64,000 nt of DNA from Moraxella sp. K1664 (GTDB lineage Bacteria; Pseudomonadota; Gammaproteobacteria; Pseudomonadales; Moraxellaceae), in assembly GCF_039693965.1 (NCBI RefSeq), contig NZ_CP155576.1, forward strand, positions 310,001-374,000, written 5' to 3'. This document shows, one piece after another, positions 1 to 9,210 of the stretch. The notes under the pieces are model-generated. The model saw only the letters and a list, made by a program, of their open reading frames with translations, was not told where the DNA came from and searched no databases. Position 1 is the stretch's first letter; the number at the start of each line of letters is the position of its first letter. A program made the position numbers and the translations under genes.

Positions 1-176
1 ACGTACACACAGCCAGTTAAAGGACCTGTGATGGTGATAATACCACTGTAATCATAGGCAAGCGGTGTGGCGTTGCTGTTTAGATATGGAGTGTCTACAT
101 CGGTTAGTTTTTCACCAACTTGGTCAAAAAATGCCATAACCGAGCTGATAAAAATATTTAATTTTTCTGCTTTCAT
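1..176 (-). CDS. CheX-like chemotaxis phosphatase family protein (3' part outside window)
   Basis: The first 58 codons of a minus-strand gene run off the left edge, starting with MKAEKLNIFISSVMAFF. The early pattern (hydrophobic helix, then a YDYSGIITITGPLTGCV stretch) resembles the opening of CheX/DUF3334-type proteins, which dephosphorylate CheY-like receivers. A GAGAAG ribosome site lies a few bases before the ATG. It lies downstream of a CheY-like receiver and a CheA-like kinase on the same strand, which supports a role in that signalling set. Only the N-terminus is visible, so the family call is an inference. Confidence 0.6.
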   Translation of the reverse strand, partial: MKAEKLNIFISSVMAFFDQVGEKLTDVDTPYLNSNATPLAYDYSGIITITGPLTGCVY

Positions 177-407
177 AAATACTTCTCAAAGTGTCATGCC
201 ATACCTTGTTTAAGGTTATATCTATCAACTCATCAATGAAATGATGCTTAAAATCTGTTTGATTTTAATGGCACTAATACAAATAAAATATTTTATTTAT
301 ATCAAAGCAATAGAAAAACGCTTAAACATTCAAGTAAAGCAAACAAAAAGTCTTATCAACTTTTTAAAATTATAAATCACCGACGGATATTATCCGCCGA
401 ATACCAA

Positions 408-770
408 TCAATCGTGCATGAGTTCATCAAGTGCTGCAACCAGTTCTTCATCAGAAAATGGCTTACACAAAAAGCCACTGGCACCCAGTGATAATGCTTG
501 AATGCCTGTGGCTTTATCAGAGAGTGCTGAAACCACCAAAATACGCACCCCATCATCCAAAGCAACCAACTTCTCAATACATTCCAAACCATCCATCTGT
601 GGCATGGTCAAGTCCATGGTTACAACATCGGGTTTATGTAGTTGAAATTTTTCAACGGCATCTGCACCATTAGATGCTGTGGCAACCAACATGAATGTTT
701 CGTTATTGTAAGCACGCTGAATACGATTTCTGATGATATTTGAATCATCAACAACCATTAATTTATACAT
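408..770 (-). CDS. CheY-like single-domain response regulator
   Basis: A 120-residue receiver domain with no output domain. It shows the acidic pair in KLMVVDDSN, the phospho-acceptor Asp in VVTMDLTMPQMDG, the Ser replacing the switch Thr in ILVVSALSDK, and the conserved Lys in FLCKPFSDEE. The start is placed at MYKLMVV because GGAG stands 7 bases upstream. A longer frame to 815 lacks such a site. The gene follows the CheA-like kinase on the same strand and is its likely phospho-acceptor. The output of the pathway is not shown by the sequence; a single-domain receiver must act through a partner protein. Confidence 0.9.
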   Translation of the reverse strand: MYKLMVVDDSNIIRNRIQRAYNNETFMLVATASNGADAVEKFQLHKPDVVTMDLTMPQMDGLECIEKLVALDDGVRILVVSALSDKATGIQALSLGASGFLCKPFSDEELVAALDELMHD

Positions 771-842
771 ATAAACTCCATTAGAATGCCCATAAGCCTG
801 CTCATGATACAGCACTTATGGGTTTTCGACTACTAAAATTAA

Positions 843-3020
843 TTACATGGGCAGTTTAATCACAAAGCGACAGAATTGACCTTCTTCACTTTGAACATTA
901 ATCTTGCCACCAAACTCTTTGACACGGTCTTTGACAATGTCTAACCCCACACCTCGCCCTGCATCTTCATCAGCTTGGTCTTTGGTGCTAAACCCTGAGG
1001 AAAACAGTATGTTTAATAAGCGACTCTTCTCAAAGGCGTGCACTTCATCTTTGGTATAAGCACCTTTGGCTATGATACGCTGACGAATGGCCTCATAATC
1101 AATGCCTTTACCATCATCCTCTATGCTAAAAATAAAGTCGCTATTGTCATCGCCTGCATGAGTTTTTATCATCACTTTGACAGTGCCTATCTCATCTTTT
1201 CCATTTTGAACACGAGCAGCGGGTGAGTCAATACCATGCACGATGGCGTTACGAAGTAGTTGAACAGACAATTCTTTGGTTACGGTTTTTAGGCGTGCAG
1301 GAATATTTTGACCTTCCAGTCCTTGGGTATCTAGCTGTACAAGTTTGCCCTGACGCTCAGCGATGTCTTGGGCAAACTGCTCTAAATACACACCCAACTC
1401 TTCTTTGGCATTCACAGTTTCTTGCTGCTCTGTTGTCTGAGTTGTCTCACTTCTTAGATAATCCTCTTGGGTCTTAGCACCAACCTCTTGATGTCCGTGA
1501 TTCATCATGTTACGTGCTGCTGTGTTAATACGCTCACCCAGACCAGTAATGGTATTAGATAAGCTCAACAACTCATCCAAATGTACGGTCAATGGCAAGA
1601 AGTCATTACCTGAGAGTGTTGCTTGGTTTTGCAATGCGTGCAGTTTATTTTCTGCCTCTGATGCAATCTTAGTAAAACTGTGCAACTTTAATGCTGACGC
1701 CTCACCTTTTAAGCTGTGCATTTCACGATATAGCGATTTGGTTTTATTTTGTAGTTCAAATTGCGAGCTGCCTGGGTTTTTTAGCGTGTTATTCATCTTT
1801 TCAATATGCTTGTGCGTATTGTCAATGAATTCGCCAATAACCGTAGGATTTACGTTCAAAATGGTGGTCAGCATCTCAATCTGCATGTCATTTTGGGCAC
1901 GTTCTTGTTCTAGACGTTGTTCCAGACGCACCGCATCAGAGATGTCATTGACGTTCACCAAAATACGGGCGATGCTTTTGCCTTCGTATACCCGAGAGAA
2001 TTTAAAGTCAAGATAGCGGTTCTCATTTGTGCCATTTTCACCCTCGCGCTGAATCATGACCTTATTCAAAGGGTTCAAGCTGTCCACAAGTTTCTCTTTA
2101 ACACGTGGGTTATATAGCTGGTCAATGAATTTTTGTGTGGTATCAAGGTCTTTATCAGAGATGCGATTGCGAAGAACGGTGGTTAAGTTCTCACCGCCTA
2201 AGCGTTTAGTACCGATAATGTCGGTCAGAGCTTTTGAGTGCTGCTGACCGATGTTTAGGTCTCTGTCAAGCAGGAACAGACCTGTGTTTACCGTCTGCAT
2301 AATCTCTGTGGTCTCTTGACGTGCCGCTTCGGTTTCGGCATCCGATTGACGTAGACGTCTTAATACAATCAGAATAAACACAGCAAAGTACACCAAAATC
2401 GCACCCACCCCAATGATCTGAATGATACGAATATTACCAGCTTGGGTCTCAGTAGCACGTGTTACATCATAAGTTAATTCATGCAAAGCATCATTCATCG
2501 TCAAAGATGAAATTTTGGCTTGCTCACCTGCCAAACGCAATGGTGTACTAGAATCTGCGGTGATGTCGCCTGCCACCGCCAAATATGCCTCTACCCTAGG
2601 TTTTAGAGCATTCCACTGTTCACGTACTATCGCCAACTGGGCGACGGCCTCTGAATCCGTTAGCTTTGGCAATTGGTGAGTTCCACCACGAGAGTCATGA
2701 TAGATGCCAGCATGCTCAATGGCACTTAGGATTGATTCAATGGATTTTGACGTTTCATCCAGACGAGACAATACCGTTTTCATGTGAGGAGATGTGATGT
2801 CCTCGCCATAGCTTAACTGCATGTCAAAAATGTCTTTAATGAGCGACTGCGTGTCGTTGGCAGCCCAGTGTGTGGCGTCCTCCAAAATAGCGTTACGTTC
2901 TAGTACGTTTGAGGCATAAAATGTAAACGCAAGCAGAATAAAAATCAATGCCATAAAAAGCGACATCGAGATGATCAGACCCCGATAACGCCCTGTGGCT
3001 GGCGTGGTATTTTGAGACAT
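843..3020 (-). CDS. Membrane-anchored CheA-like histidine kinase with internal HPt domain
   Basis: About 725 residues. Domains in order: one membrane segment near residues 15-38, an extracytoplasmic helical sensor region of about 165 residues, a second membrane segment near 205-225, a PAS-like region (about 245-360), an HPt helix with the phospho-His in MHSLKGEASALKLHSF (His about 435), and a CheA-type ATPase with LLRNAIVHGID, FSIEDDGKGID and GRGVGLDIVKDRV. No CheW-like P5 domain follows; the protein ends just after the ATPase at FVIKLPM. This differs from soluble CheA and resembles membrane chemosensory kinases of non-flagellated Moraxellaceae. GGGAG upstream supports the start at 3020 rather than 3032. 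Confidence 0.85.
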   Translation of the reverse strand: MSQNTTPATGRYRGLIISMSLFMALIFILLAFTFYASNVLERNAILEDATHWAANDTQSLIKDIFDMQLSYGEDITSPHMKTVLSRLDETSKSIESILSAIEHAGIYHDSRGGTHQLPKLTDSEAVAQLAIVREQWNALKPRVEAYLAVAGDITADSSTPLRLAGEQAKISSLTMNDALHELTYDVTRATETQAGNIRIIQIIGVGAILVYFAVFILIVLRRLRQSDAETEAARQETTEIMQTVNTGLFLLDRDLNIGQQHSKALTDIIGTKRLGGENLTTVLRNRISDKDLDTTQKFIDQLYNPRVKEKLVDSLNPLNKVMIQREGENGTNENRYLDFKFSRVYEGKSIARILVNVNDISDAVRLEQRLEQERAQNDMQIEMLTTILNVNPTVIGEFIDNTHKHIEKMNNTLKNPGSSQFELQNKTKSLYREMHSLKGEASALKLHSFTKIASEAENKLHALQNQATLSGNDFLPLTVHLDELLSLSNTITGLGERINTAARNMMNHGHQEVGAKTQEDYLRSETTQTTEQQETVNAKEELGVYLEQFAQDIAERQGKLVQLDTQGLEGQNIPARLKTVTKELSVQLLRNAIVHGIDSPAARVQNGKDEIGTVKVMIKTHAGDDNSDFIFSIEDDGKGIDYEAIRQRIIAKGAYTKDEVHAFEKSRLLNILFSSGFSTKDQADEDAGRGVGLDIVKDRVKEFGGKINVQSEEGQFCRFVIKLPM

Positions 3021-3358
3021 GAATACTCCCAACTAGAAGTGACTGACGCTTTTATTACAATTCTAACTGTATTTTGGATATTTTTAGTATGAGACAAAAT
3101 ACCAAAACATAAAAGCATCTATAAAGTTTGCCCAAGTTTTATCATCACACAAAAACCATCTCATTCACCGCCGAATGACCCCCATCAGCCATGATGATTG
3201 GTTACAAGTGTTACGTATTTACTACAAAATTTGGAATAATATCCAACATTATAACACAATTATCATCAAAAAATCGTTAGTTTGCATAAAATTATCATCA
3301 AGAATATCAATTAAGCTTAGCAAATTTGCCAACAATTACTTTGTAAGGTACACAAACA
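3021..3358. other. AT-rich intergenic stretch, no gene seen
   Basis: About 340 bases between the kinase and the SPOR gene. No convincing coding frame, RNA gene or strong hairpin terminator is seen. The part next to 3020 probably holds the promoter of the kinase-receiver-CheX set. Confidence 0.5.
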
Positions 3359-4471
3359 TCACTGAACACGCTTCACCCATGCACCACTGCCATCCACACG
3401 ACTGTCATTTTTGATTTTATCACGCAAGGCGGCGGCGGCATCTTGATTTTTTTCTGATCCAACCAACACTCGCACGCCACGACTGGTCTGACTGGTACTG
3501 ACCGTATAGCCAGCATCTCGGTATTTTTTGGCAAGCTCATCGGCTTTGGTTTGGTTGTTTGCCAGTGACACTTGCACGCCATAGCGAGCATTGCTGTCGC
3601 CATCACTGCCCCTTTGGCGGGCTTCTTTTAGGCGTTTGTCAGCATTGGCGGCAGCCCGCTCTTTGGCTTCACGCTCTTTGGCTTCACGCTCTAGGCGTGC
3701 CACTTGTGCTTTTGATGGGATTTTGATGGTTTTGCCGAGTGGCAAAGGGTCATCTCTTTCCATGTTGTTGGCTTGGGCAAGGGCAGAAACAGGCACGCCG
3801 TACTGACGAGACAGTTTAATCAAGCCATCACCACGCACCACTTTATGCTGTCCATTGTTGGTTTTTTGTGGGGTTTCATCATAGGCTTTTTTGGCTTGTT
3901 CTTTTTTCTCTTTCTCGGCTTTTTCGTCCTGTGCTTTTTGGGCTTTTAGCTTATCAGCCTTGGCTTTTTCGTCTTTTTCACGCTGTTCTTGCTCTTTTTT
4001 GGCTTTTAGCTCTTTTTCTTTGGCAAGTTTTTCCAAACGTTCACGCTCCGCCTGTGCCTTGGCAGCGGCAATGGCTTCGGGGCGTGTCTCCACCGTCAAA
4101 GTATCGGCAGGCGTGGCTGTGGCTAAGGCTTTTTGTTCAGCGGTCGCTTTGTCAAGAGCCAGTTGTTGGGCTTTTTCTTGGGCTTCGATGAGTGCCATGG
4201 CTTGCCTTTCTTGGGCAAGCGTGCGAGCTTCTCGGGCTTGCTGTTTGGCGGTCAAAAGCTTGCTCTCGGTCGCCATGTCCACGGTCAAAGGCTCAACGGT
4301 TGGGCGAGCCACACCGTCATCAAGAGTGGTCGCCACGTTGTCTGTTTGGGGGGTGGTCTCGGCAGTTTGTACGTTTTGGGCGGTGTCACTTTGCCCTTGA
4401 TTGACGGCATATAAAATCACACCACCGCCCAAAACCAAACTTAATCCTAATAATAACTGTTTTGAAATCAT
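3359..4471 (-). CDS. Membrane-anchored LysM and SPOR domain protein
   Basis: 370 residues. An N-terminal hydrophobic anchor (LLLGLSLVLGGGVILYAV) is followed by a long Ala/Lys/Glu/Gln-rich region likely to be helical or coiled-coil. A LysM motif comes next (HKVVRGDGLIKLSRQYGVPV...PLGKTIKIP), then a C-terminal SPOR repeat (ARYGVQVSLANNQTKADELAKKY...RVLVGSEKN). Both LysM and SPOR bind peptidoglycan; SPOR prefers denuded glycan at septa. It lies downstream of folC, as SPOR proteins commonly do in Moraxellaceae, and probably acts in the periplasm at the cell wall or division site. The exact role is not established from sequence. Confidence 0.85.
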   Translation of the reverse strand: MISKQLLLGLSLVLGGGVILYAVNQGQSDTAQNVQTAETTPQTDNVATTLDDGVARPTVEPLTVDMATESKLLTAKQQAREARTLAQERQAMALIEAQEKAQQLALDKATAEQKALATATPADTLTVETRPEAIAAAKAQAERERLEKLAKEKELKAKKEQEQREKDEKAKADKLKAQKAQDEKAEKEKKEQAKKAYDETPQKTNNGQHKVVRGDGLIKLSRQYGVPVSALAQANNMERDDPLPLGKTIKIPSKAQVARLEREAKEREAKERAAANADKRLKEARQRGSDGDSNARYGVQVSLANNQTKADELAKKYRDAGYTVSTSQTSRGVRVLVGSEKNQDAAAALRDKIKNDSRVDGSGAWVKRVQ

Positions 4472-4557
4472 CGTCTTATCACGTCTGTTAGCAATGTTTT
4501 TATTTTACCATAAAAGACAATAAAGCCAATCGGATTTATCCTGATTTTACAATTTTC

Positions 4558-5886
4558 TTATAAAGTGCGTGGGTCGTTCGCCAGCCCTAGTGCAATGAGG
4601 CTCTCGCCTATCGTGTGAAACGAGCCAAAGCACAAAATCACATCATCATGACCTGCCTGTGTCTCTACACTTGCCACCGCTTGGGCAATGCTGTCATGGG
4701 CATAAACGGTGCTGTTTGGCAAATGCGTGGCGATTTTGGTGTATAGCTCGTCCACTGCCACGGCTCGCACATTGTCAATCTTGCCAATATGCCATGCACA
4801 AATGGGCAAATCAAACGTGCTAATAAACGCCAGCACGTCATCAATGTCTTTATCGGCAAGCATAGAAAAGACAAAATGTAATTTGGCAGTCGGGCGATTG
4901 GTTTTAATAGTTTGCCAAAATGGGATAAATAAATCCATTAAAAACTGTATGCCGTGCGTATTATGCCCAACGTCAAAAATCCATTGTTTGTTATTTATCA
5001 TTCTTTTGTCAAATCGCCCTGATAATTTGACATTTTTTAAGCCGTTTTCAATATCATTTATCCCAATAGTTAATTTGCTTGCCAATATCGCACTGATGGC
5101 ATTACTGGCATTTATCAGAGCGATATTTGGCTTTGGCAAATCTAATGTCATCGCCCCATTGACATAAGTCCAATGTTTATCATGTGCTTGATAAATAAAG
5201 CCTTTGTCATAATGATAGCATTTGGCGTTTTTGTCATGGATAATTTGAGATACACTATTTGGCATATCATGCTCGCCATAGATGACGGGCATATCATCAC
5301 GGATAATCCCTGCTTTTTCAAAACCGATTTTTTCTCTATCATCGCCCAGCCACTCAATATGGTCAATGCCGATATTAGTAATCACGCCAATATCAGGGTT
5401 AATGATATTAACCACATCAAGTCGTCCACCCAAGCCAATCTCCAATACCCAAACATCGCACTTTAATTCTTTAAAAATCCAAAATGCCGATAATGTCGTC
5501 ATTTCAAAAAATGATAAAGAGACATGGCAGTCCGTGCGTGCTTTTTCACATTTGCCAAAGGCTTTTATCAACAATTCATCATCAATCTGCACCCCATCCA
5601 CTTTGATACGTTCATTAAAATTTATCAAATGGGGTGATTGATATAAGGCGGTTTTATAGCCTGCTTGGGTACAAATATCACCAATCAAAGCCGTCGTTGA
5701 GCCTTTGCCATTAGTGCCTGCAACCGTGAACACATAAGGACGCTGTGGCAAGTTATCTTTTAAAACACCCAACGCTTGGGCAACAGGTAACACACGGTCA
5801 AGCCCCATGTCAATGGCGGAGACGTGAATGTTGCCCATATAATTGAGCCACTCGGAGATGGTTTGGGGAAGTGCTGTATGATTCAT
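4558..5886 (-). CDS. folC: Bifunctional dihydrofolate/folylpolyglutamate synthase
   Basis: 442 residues, normal for FolC. It adds glutamate to dihydropteroate and to folates in the cytoplasm. The Mur-ligase type P-loop is GTNGKGSTT near residue 60. Family landmarks that follow include the YQSPHL loop, WVLEIGLGGRLDVVN, NIGIDHIEWLG and, in the C-terminal domain, GRFDKR and FDVGHN. It follows accD with one small gene (DUF2059) between, and it precedes the SPOR gene, matching the conserved accD-folC-SPOR order of the family. Confidence 0.95.
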   Translation of the reverse strand: MNHTALPQTISEWLNYMGNIHVSAIDMGLDRVLPVAQALGVLKDNLPQRPYVFTVAGTNGKGSTTALIGDICTQAGYKTALYQSPHLINFNERIKVDGVQIDDELLIKAFGKCEKARTDCHVSLSFFEMTTLSAFWIFKELKCDVWVLEIGLGGRLDVVNIINPDIGVITNIGIDHIEWLGDDREKIGFEKAGIIRDDMPVIYGEHDMPNSVSQIIHDKNAKCYHYDKGFIYQAHDKHWTYVNGAMTLDLPKPNIALINASNAISAILASKLTIGINDIENGLKNVKLSGRFDKRMINNKQWIFDVGHNTHGIQFLMDLFIPFWQTIKTNRPTAKLHFVFSMLADKDIDDVLAFISTFDLPICAWHIGKIDNVRAVAVDELYTKIATHLPNSTVYAHDSIAQAVASVETQAGHDDVILCFGSFHTIGESLIALGLANDPRTL

Positions 5887-5912
5887 GGTGATTTAAAAAA
5901 AGTTGGTGAAAG

Positions 5913-6455
5913 TTATTTTCTGATGATGCGTTCTATGGCTTTTTGGGTGGCATCATGATGATCTTGTGCTTTTGGTGTAAATAGATAGCTTTGATAATAA
6001 GAAAGAAGTATTTGGCTCATGTCATCATTATTGATTTTATCATAAAAAGTATATTGCTTACTGACAATACTTTGACCCACAGGGGTTTCATAAAATGCTA
6101 TCATGGCATTGATTTCATCTTGGGTATAATGCTCTTTAAAAATCGCCATTAAATTTTGTGATAATAACTCTTTAAATTGCTCATGATGCTTTAAATCATG
6201 GGCAATATTTTTGCCATGATTTTTAATGACTAATGTCAGCTCATCATATTGTGAGAGTGTTATATCAGGATATGTTTCTTCAATATTTATCATCAGATTT
6301 GTGTGGCTTAAAGACATCAGATGATCAACAAAAATCTCTGTGGTTTTTTCTTGTATTTGTGTTAATGACATAAGCCTTCTGATAGATTCATCACTTGGTA
6401 TATTGGCATAAGCCATTGATGATAAAAATAACATCATGATGATAAAAATACGCAT
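5913..6455 (-). CDS. Secreted DUF2059 domain protein
   Basis: 180 residues with a signal peptide (MRIFIIMMLFLSSMAYA). The C-terminal half carries the DUF2059 signature DEINAMIAFYETPVGQSIV followed by a conserved Lys/Phe region. DUF2059 proteins are small helical exported proteins of unknown function. The gene sits between accD and folC, which are usually adjacent, so it is likely an insertion into that operon. It probably shares the operon transcript. Confidence 0.8.
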   Translation of the reverse strand: MRIFIIMMLFLSSMAYANIPSDESIRRLMSLTQIQEKTTEIFVDHLMSLSHTNLMINIEETYPDITLSQYDELTLVIKNHGKNIAHDLKHHEQFKELLSQNLMAIFKEHYTQDEINAMIAFYETPVGQSIVSKQYTFYDKINNDDMSQILLSYYQSYLFTPKAQDHHDATQKAIERIIRK

Positions 6456-6528
6456 AAAATTTTCCTTGTATTATTCAATAAAAATACCAAAACCCCTTTA
6501 TAGAGTTTTGGTATTATAGCATGATTTA

Positions 6529-7416
6529 TCAACCCACATTCGGCAATTTCATCATCTTGGTAAGCAGTCGATACACGGTAGCCACAAGCTCATGGCGGTG
6601 TACCACCATATCCACCGTGCCTTTATCTAGCAAAAATTCGGCACGTTGGAACGGCTCATCAAGCACTTCACGCACGGTTTGCTCAATCACACGTTTACCT
6701 GCAAAACCAATCATCGCACGAGGCTCGGCAATATGCACATCGCCCAACATGGCAAGGCTTGCGGTTACCCCACCATAGACAGGGTTGGTTAGCACCACGA
6801 TATACGGCACGCCAGCCAAACGCAAACGTTCGATGACCGCAGACGTGCGAGCCATTTGCATGAGTGATAATAAGCCTTCTTGCATTCTCGCCCCACCGCT
6901 AGACGCAAAGCAGACCAAGGGTTTACGCTCGGCAAGGGCTTTTTCGCCCGCCATGACAAACCTATCGCCCACCACCGAGCCCATAGAACCGCCCATGAAT
7001 TTAAAATCAAACGCACAAGCAATCAGCTCCAAATTCTTGATTTTGCCATTCATGACAATCAAGGCCTCACTCTCGCCTGTGGTCTTTTGGGCTTCGCTCA
7101 TACGCAAAGGGTAAGGCTTGGAGTCTGTAAATTTTAACGGGTCGCCTGCTTGGTAGTTTTGCCCAAGCTCACCTGTGATACTGTCAAAAAACCACTCCAA
7201 CCGCTTGCGAGCCGACATCGTCAAATGGTGGTCGCAGTCGGGGCAGACGTATTGATTAAAAATCAAGCTGGTGTTGGTCGTTAGCGTGTGGCAATTTGGG
7301 CATTCGGTAGACGGCTCGGTCTCCACCGCAGACGGCTGAACGACACGGTCTTGCTTAATGGATGGTACAGGGCGATTTAGCCACGTGGTTGGCATGGAGA
7401 TTTGGGTGTTAGTCAT
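6529..7416 (-). CDS. accD: Acetyl-CoA carboxylase carboxyltransferase subunit beta
   Basis: 295 residues. The protein carries a four-Cys zinc ribbon (Cys39, 42, 58 and 61) and a carboxyltransferase crotonase-like core with VVGDRFVMAGEKA, FASSGGARMQEG and LTNPVYGGVTASLAMLGD. With AccA it moves the carboxyl group from biotin to acetyl-CoA, the first step of fatty acid synthesis. It lies just downstream of trpA, an order typical of gamma-proteobacteria of this group. Confidence 0.97.
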   Translation of the reverse strand: MTNTQISMPTTWLNRPVPSIKQDRVVQPSAVETEPSTECPNCHTLTTNTSLIFNQYVCPDCDHHLTMSARKRLEWFFDSITGELGQNYQAGDPLKFTDSKPYPLRMSEAQKTTGESEALIVMNGKIKNLELIACAFDFKFMGGSMGSVVGDRFVMAGEKALAERKPLVCFASSGGARMQEGLLSLMQMARTSAVIERLRLAGVPYIVVLTNPVYGGVTASLAMLGDVHIAEPRAMIGFAGKRVIEQTVREVLDEPFQRAEFLLDKGTVDMVVHRHELVATVYRLLTKMMKLPNVG

Positions 7417-7484
7417 ATTTTTTCTACATTCACATTCATATAGGTATAGTTTACAGTTGTTTTAATCATTTGGCAAATCATTTT

Positions 7485-8315
7485 TTAAAGCTCATCAATG
7501 GCTTGGCGTAATTCGCCCATTTTTGCCAAAATTTGACGAATGGCAAGCTCCAATTTATCTTTATCATCACCCACATCAGCAAAATGACGCACAAGCTCAC
7601 TGCCAACAATTACCCCATCTGCACATGTCGCCACTGCTTTGGCACTCTTGCCATCTCGTATGCCAAAACCTACGCACACAGGCAGGTCAGTGTCCGCCTT
7701 AATCGCCCTAACCTGCTTGCCCACATCGTCAATATCTGGTGCGTTTGAGCCTGTTACACCTTTGACTGACACATAATAGATAAATCCTGAACCATGTTCT
7801 AGCACCGCTTTTCGGCGTGTCAGCTCGGTGGTCGGAGCCAGCAAAAAGATTTGGTTCATGCCATGCTCGGTTAGAGCTTTGGTAAAATCACCTGTTTCAT
7901 TATTTACCACTTCATTGGGCGGTAAATCCACCATCAATAGACCGTCCACGCCATTGGCTTGGCACAGTTTTAAAAATTCGCCATAGCCGATAATTTCAAT
8001 GGGATTTAAGTAGCCCATAAGTAGCACAGGCGTTGTGGTGTTGGTTTTACGAAACTGTCCCACCATTTCAATCGCCCCGCGTGTACTTGTACCGCCCACC
8101 AACGCTCGCTCGCCAGCTAGGGCAATGGTTTGACCGTCCGCCATGGGGTCGGAAAACGGCAAGCCAATCTCAATCACGTCCGCCCCATGAGCGACAAGGC
8201 GGTGCATCAAGTCCACCGTAACGCTTGGGGTCGGGTCGCCTGCCATGATATAGGGGATTAGGGCTTTTTTGTTTTGCTGTTTTAGGGTAGCAAAGGTTTT
8301 GGAAATTCGGGTCAT
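7485..8315 (-). CDS. trpA: Tryptophan synthase alpha subunit
   Basis: 276 residues. The catalytic Glu49 and Asp60 are both present (VIEIGLPFSDPMADG), as are the phosphate-binding GFGIRDG and VIVGSELV loops. It cleaves indole-3-glycerol phosphate to indole for TrpB. In most relatives trpB lies immediately upstream; here about 3 kb of accessory genes separate them. The first 54 bases of the gene are also present as an orphan copy at 9074-9127. Confidence 0.97.
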   Translation of the reverse strand: MTRISKTFATLKQQNKKALIPYIMAGDPTPSVTVDLMHRLVAHGADVIEIGLPFSDPMADGQTIALAGERALVGGTSTRGAIEMVGQFRKTNTTTPVLLMGYLNPIEIIGYGEFLKLCQANGVDGLLMVDLPPNEVVNNETGDFTKALTEHGMNQIFLLAPTTELTRRKAVLEHGSGFIYYVSVKGVTGSNAPDIDDVGKQVRAIKADTDLPVCVGFGIRDGKSAKAVATCADGVIVGSELVRHFADVGDDKDKLELAIRQILAKMGELRQAIDEL

Positions 8316-8362
8316 AAGTTTGTTTCCATTTAAAGTTACTTTGGTAAATTGTGGGTTATTGA

Positions 8363-8989
8363 TTATAACCCATTTTGAGCCAATTCAATATTCATCACCA
8401 CTTCGGCTTTGTCTTTAAAAGTGATACGAATTGGATTAGTCTCTGGCTCTAAATCTTTTAATTGCTTATAGGTTGTTTTATTGATGTCCAATGTTTTGGA
8501 AATTACACAAACATCATCATACTCTTCAAAACATTTATCAGGATTTTGTACATCAAAAAACTTAATACTATAATGTTCTCCTTTATAATTACTAAATCTG
8601 AGTTTATAGTCATTGGTTACCATTGTTTGACTGTTCTCAAACACGCCGTGATAAGCTCTTTTATAAAAACCAACACCATATGAAATGACTGTATAACCAA
8701 TAAAGAAAAAAGCAAAAATAACCCTTAATCCATTTATTGACTCTCTTTTATTTTTGAAATTTTCATTATTTTCCATATCTATTTTCACATATTTATACAT
8801 AATAAACACTATAAAATTAAAAGAAAAGGGTAAAATAATATTGTTTAATATTGCAATATATCCTTCAGAAATATTTAAAGTATTTACAATAAAAAAATAT
8901 CCAAACATTAAAATAAAACACACACCTAGCAAAATATCAAATTTTGATAGTTTTTTAAAAAATTCTCTGTCTGTGTTATTTTCGCTCAT
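8363..8989 (-). CDS. Unrecognised membrane protein, member Y of a four-copy family
   Basis: 208 residues and very AT-rich. Two or more pairs of membrane helices (LLGVCFILMFGYFFIV, IILPFSFNFIVFIMY, VIFAFFFIGYTVISYG) are followed by a soluble tail. Motifs shared with the genes at 9552, 16042 and 16597 are an N-terminal ISEGYIAIL, then FENSQTMVTNDYKL, KTTYKQLK and ITFKDKAEVVMNIEL. I do not recognise a known family. It begins one base after the stop of a NADAR gene remnant and lies directly before trpA. Alternating sequence divergence and repeated acquisition at one locus suggest an allelic accessory or immunity-type role, which is inference. Confidence 0.7.
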   Translation of the reverse strand: MSENNTDREFFKKLSKFDILLGVCFILMFGYFFIVNTLNISEGYIAILNNIILPFSFNFIVFIMYKYVKIDMENNENFKNKRESINGLRVIFAFFFIGYTVISYGVGFYKRAYHGVFENSQTMVTNDYKLRFSNYKGEHYSIKFFDVQNPDKCFEEYDDVCVISKTLDINKTTYKQLKDLEPETNPIRITFKDKAEVVMNIELAQNGL

Positions 8990-8990
8990 T

Positions 8991-9059
8991 TTATTTCTCT
9001 AACAATAATCTATCACGCACCACCATTAACGCAAATCCCAATAAATTTAAGCCTTGCCA
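8991..9059 (-). pseudogene. Remnant of the 3' end of a NADAR gene
   Basis: Forty-one bases (9019-9059) are identical to 10195-10235 inside the intact NADAR gene. The frame reads WQGLNLLGFALMVVRDRLL and ends at a TAA one base before gene Y. The rest of the gene is absent. This is a recombination scar, not a functional gene. Confidence 0.85.
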
Positions 9060-9073
9060 ATTTAAGGGGTTAT

Positions 9074-9127
9074 GGCTTTTTTGTTTTGCTGTTTTAGGGT
9101 AGCAAAGGTTTTGGAAATTCGGGTCAT
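9074..9127 (-). pseudogene. Orphan duplicate of the trpA 5' end
   Basis: Fifty-four bases are identical to 8262-8315, the start of trpA, encoding MTRISKTFATLKQQNKKA, then a quick stop. It marks where trpA once began directly downstream of the gene pair at 9211-10145. See the finding on cassette stacking. Confidence 0.9.
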
Positions 9128-9210
9128 AGGTTTACTCACAAATAATAAATAAGTTGTTAAATTTAGTTTAACACAGTAAAGTAAAATTTGGTTGATAATG
9201 ATTAAAATGG

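Noticed and set aside
383-400. Hairpin GGCGGATA/TATCCGTC after the CheY-like gene as terminator
   Set aside because: Almost no loop and no clear T run on the needed strand.
3175-3414. Frame overlapping the end of the SPOR gene
   Set aside because: Low-complexity translation, no ribosome site, overlaps a real gene on the other strand.
3868-4414. Several plus-strand frames opposite the SPOR gene
   Set aside because: They mirror the Ala/Lys-rich coding region; typical shadow frames of repetitive codons.
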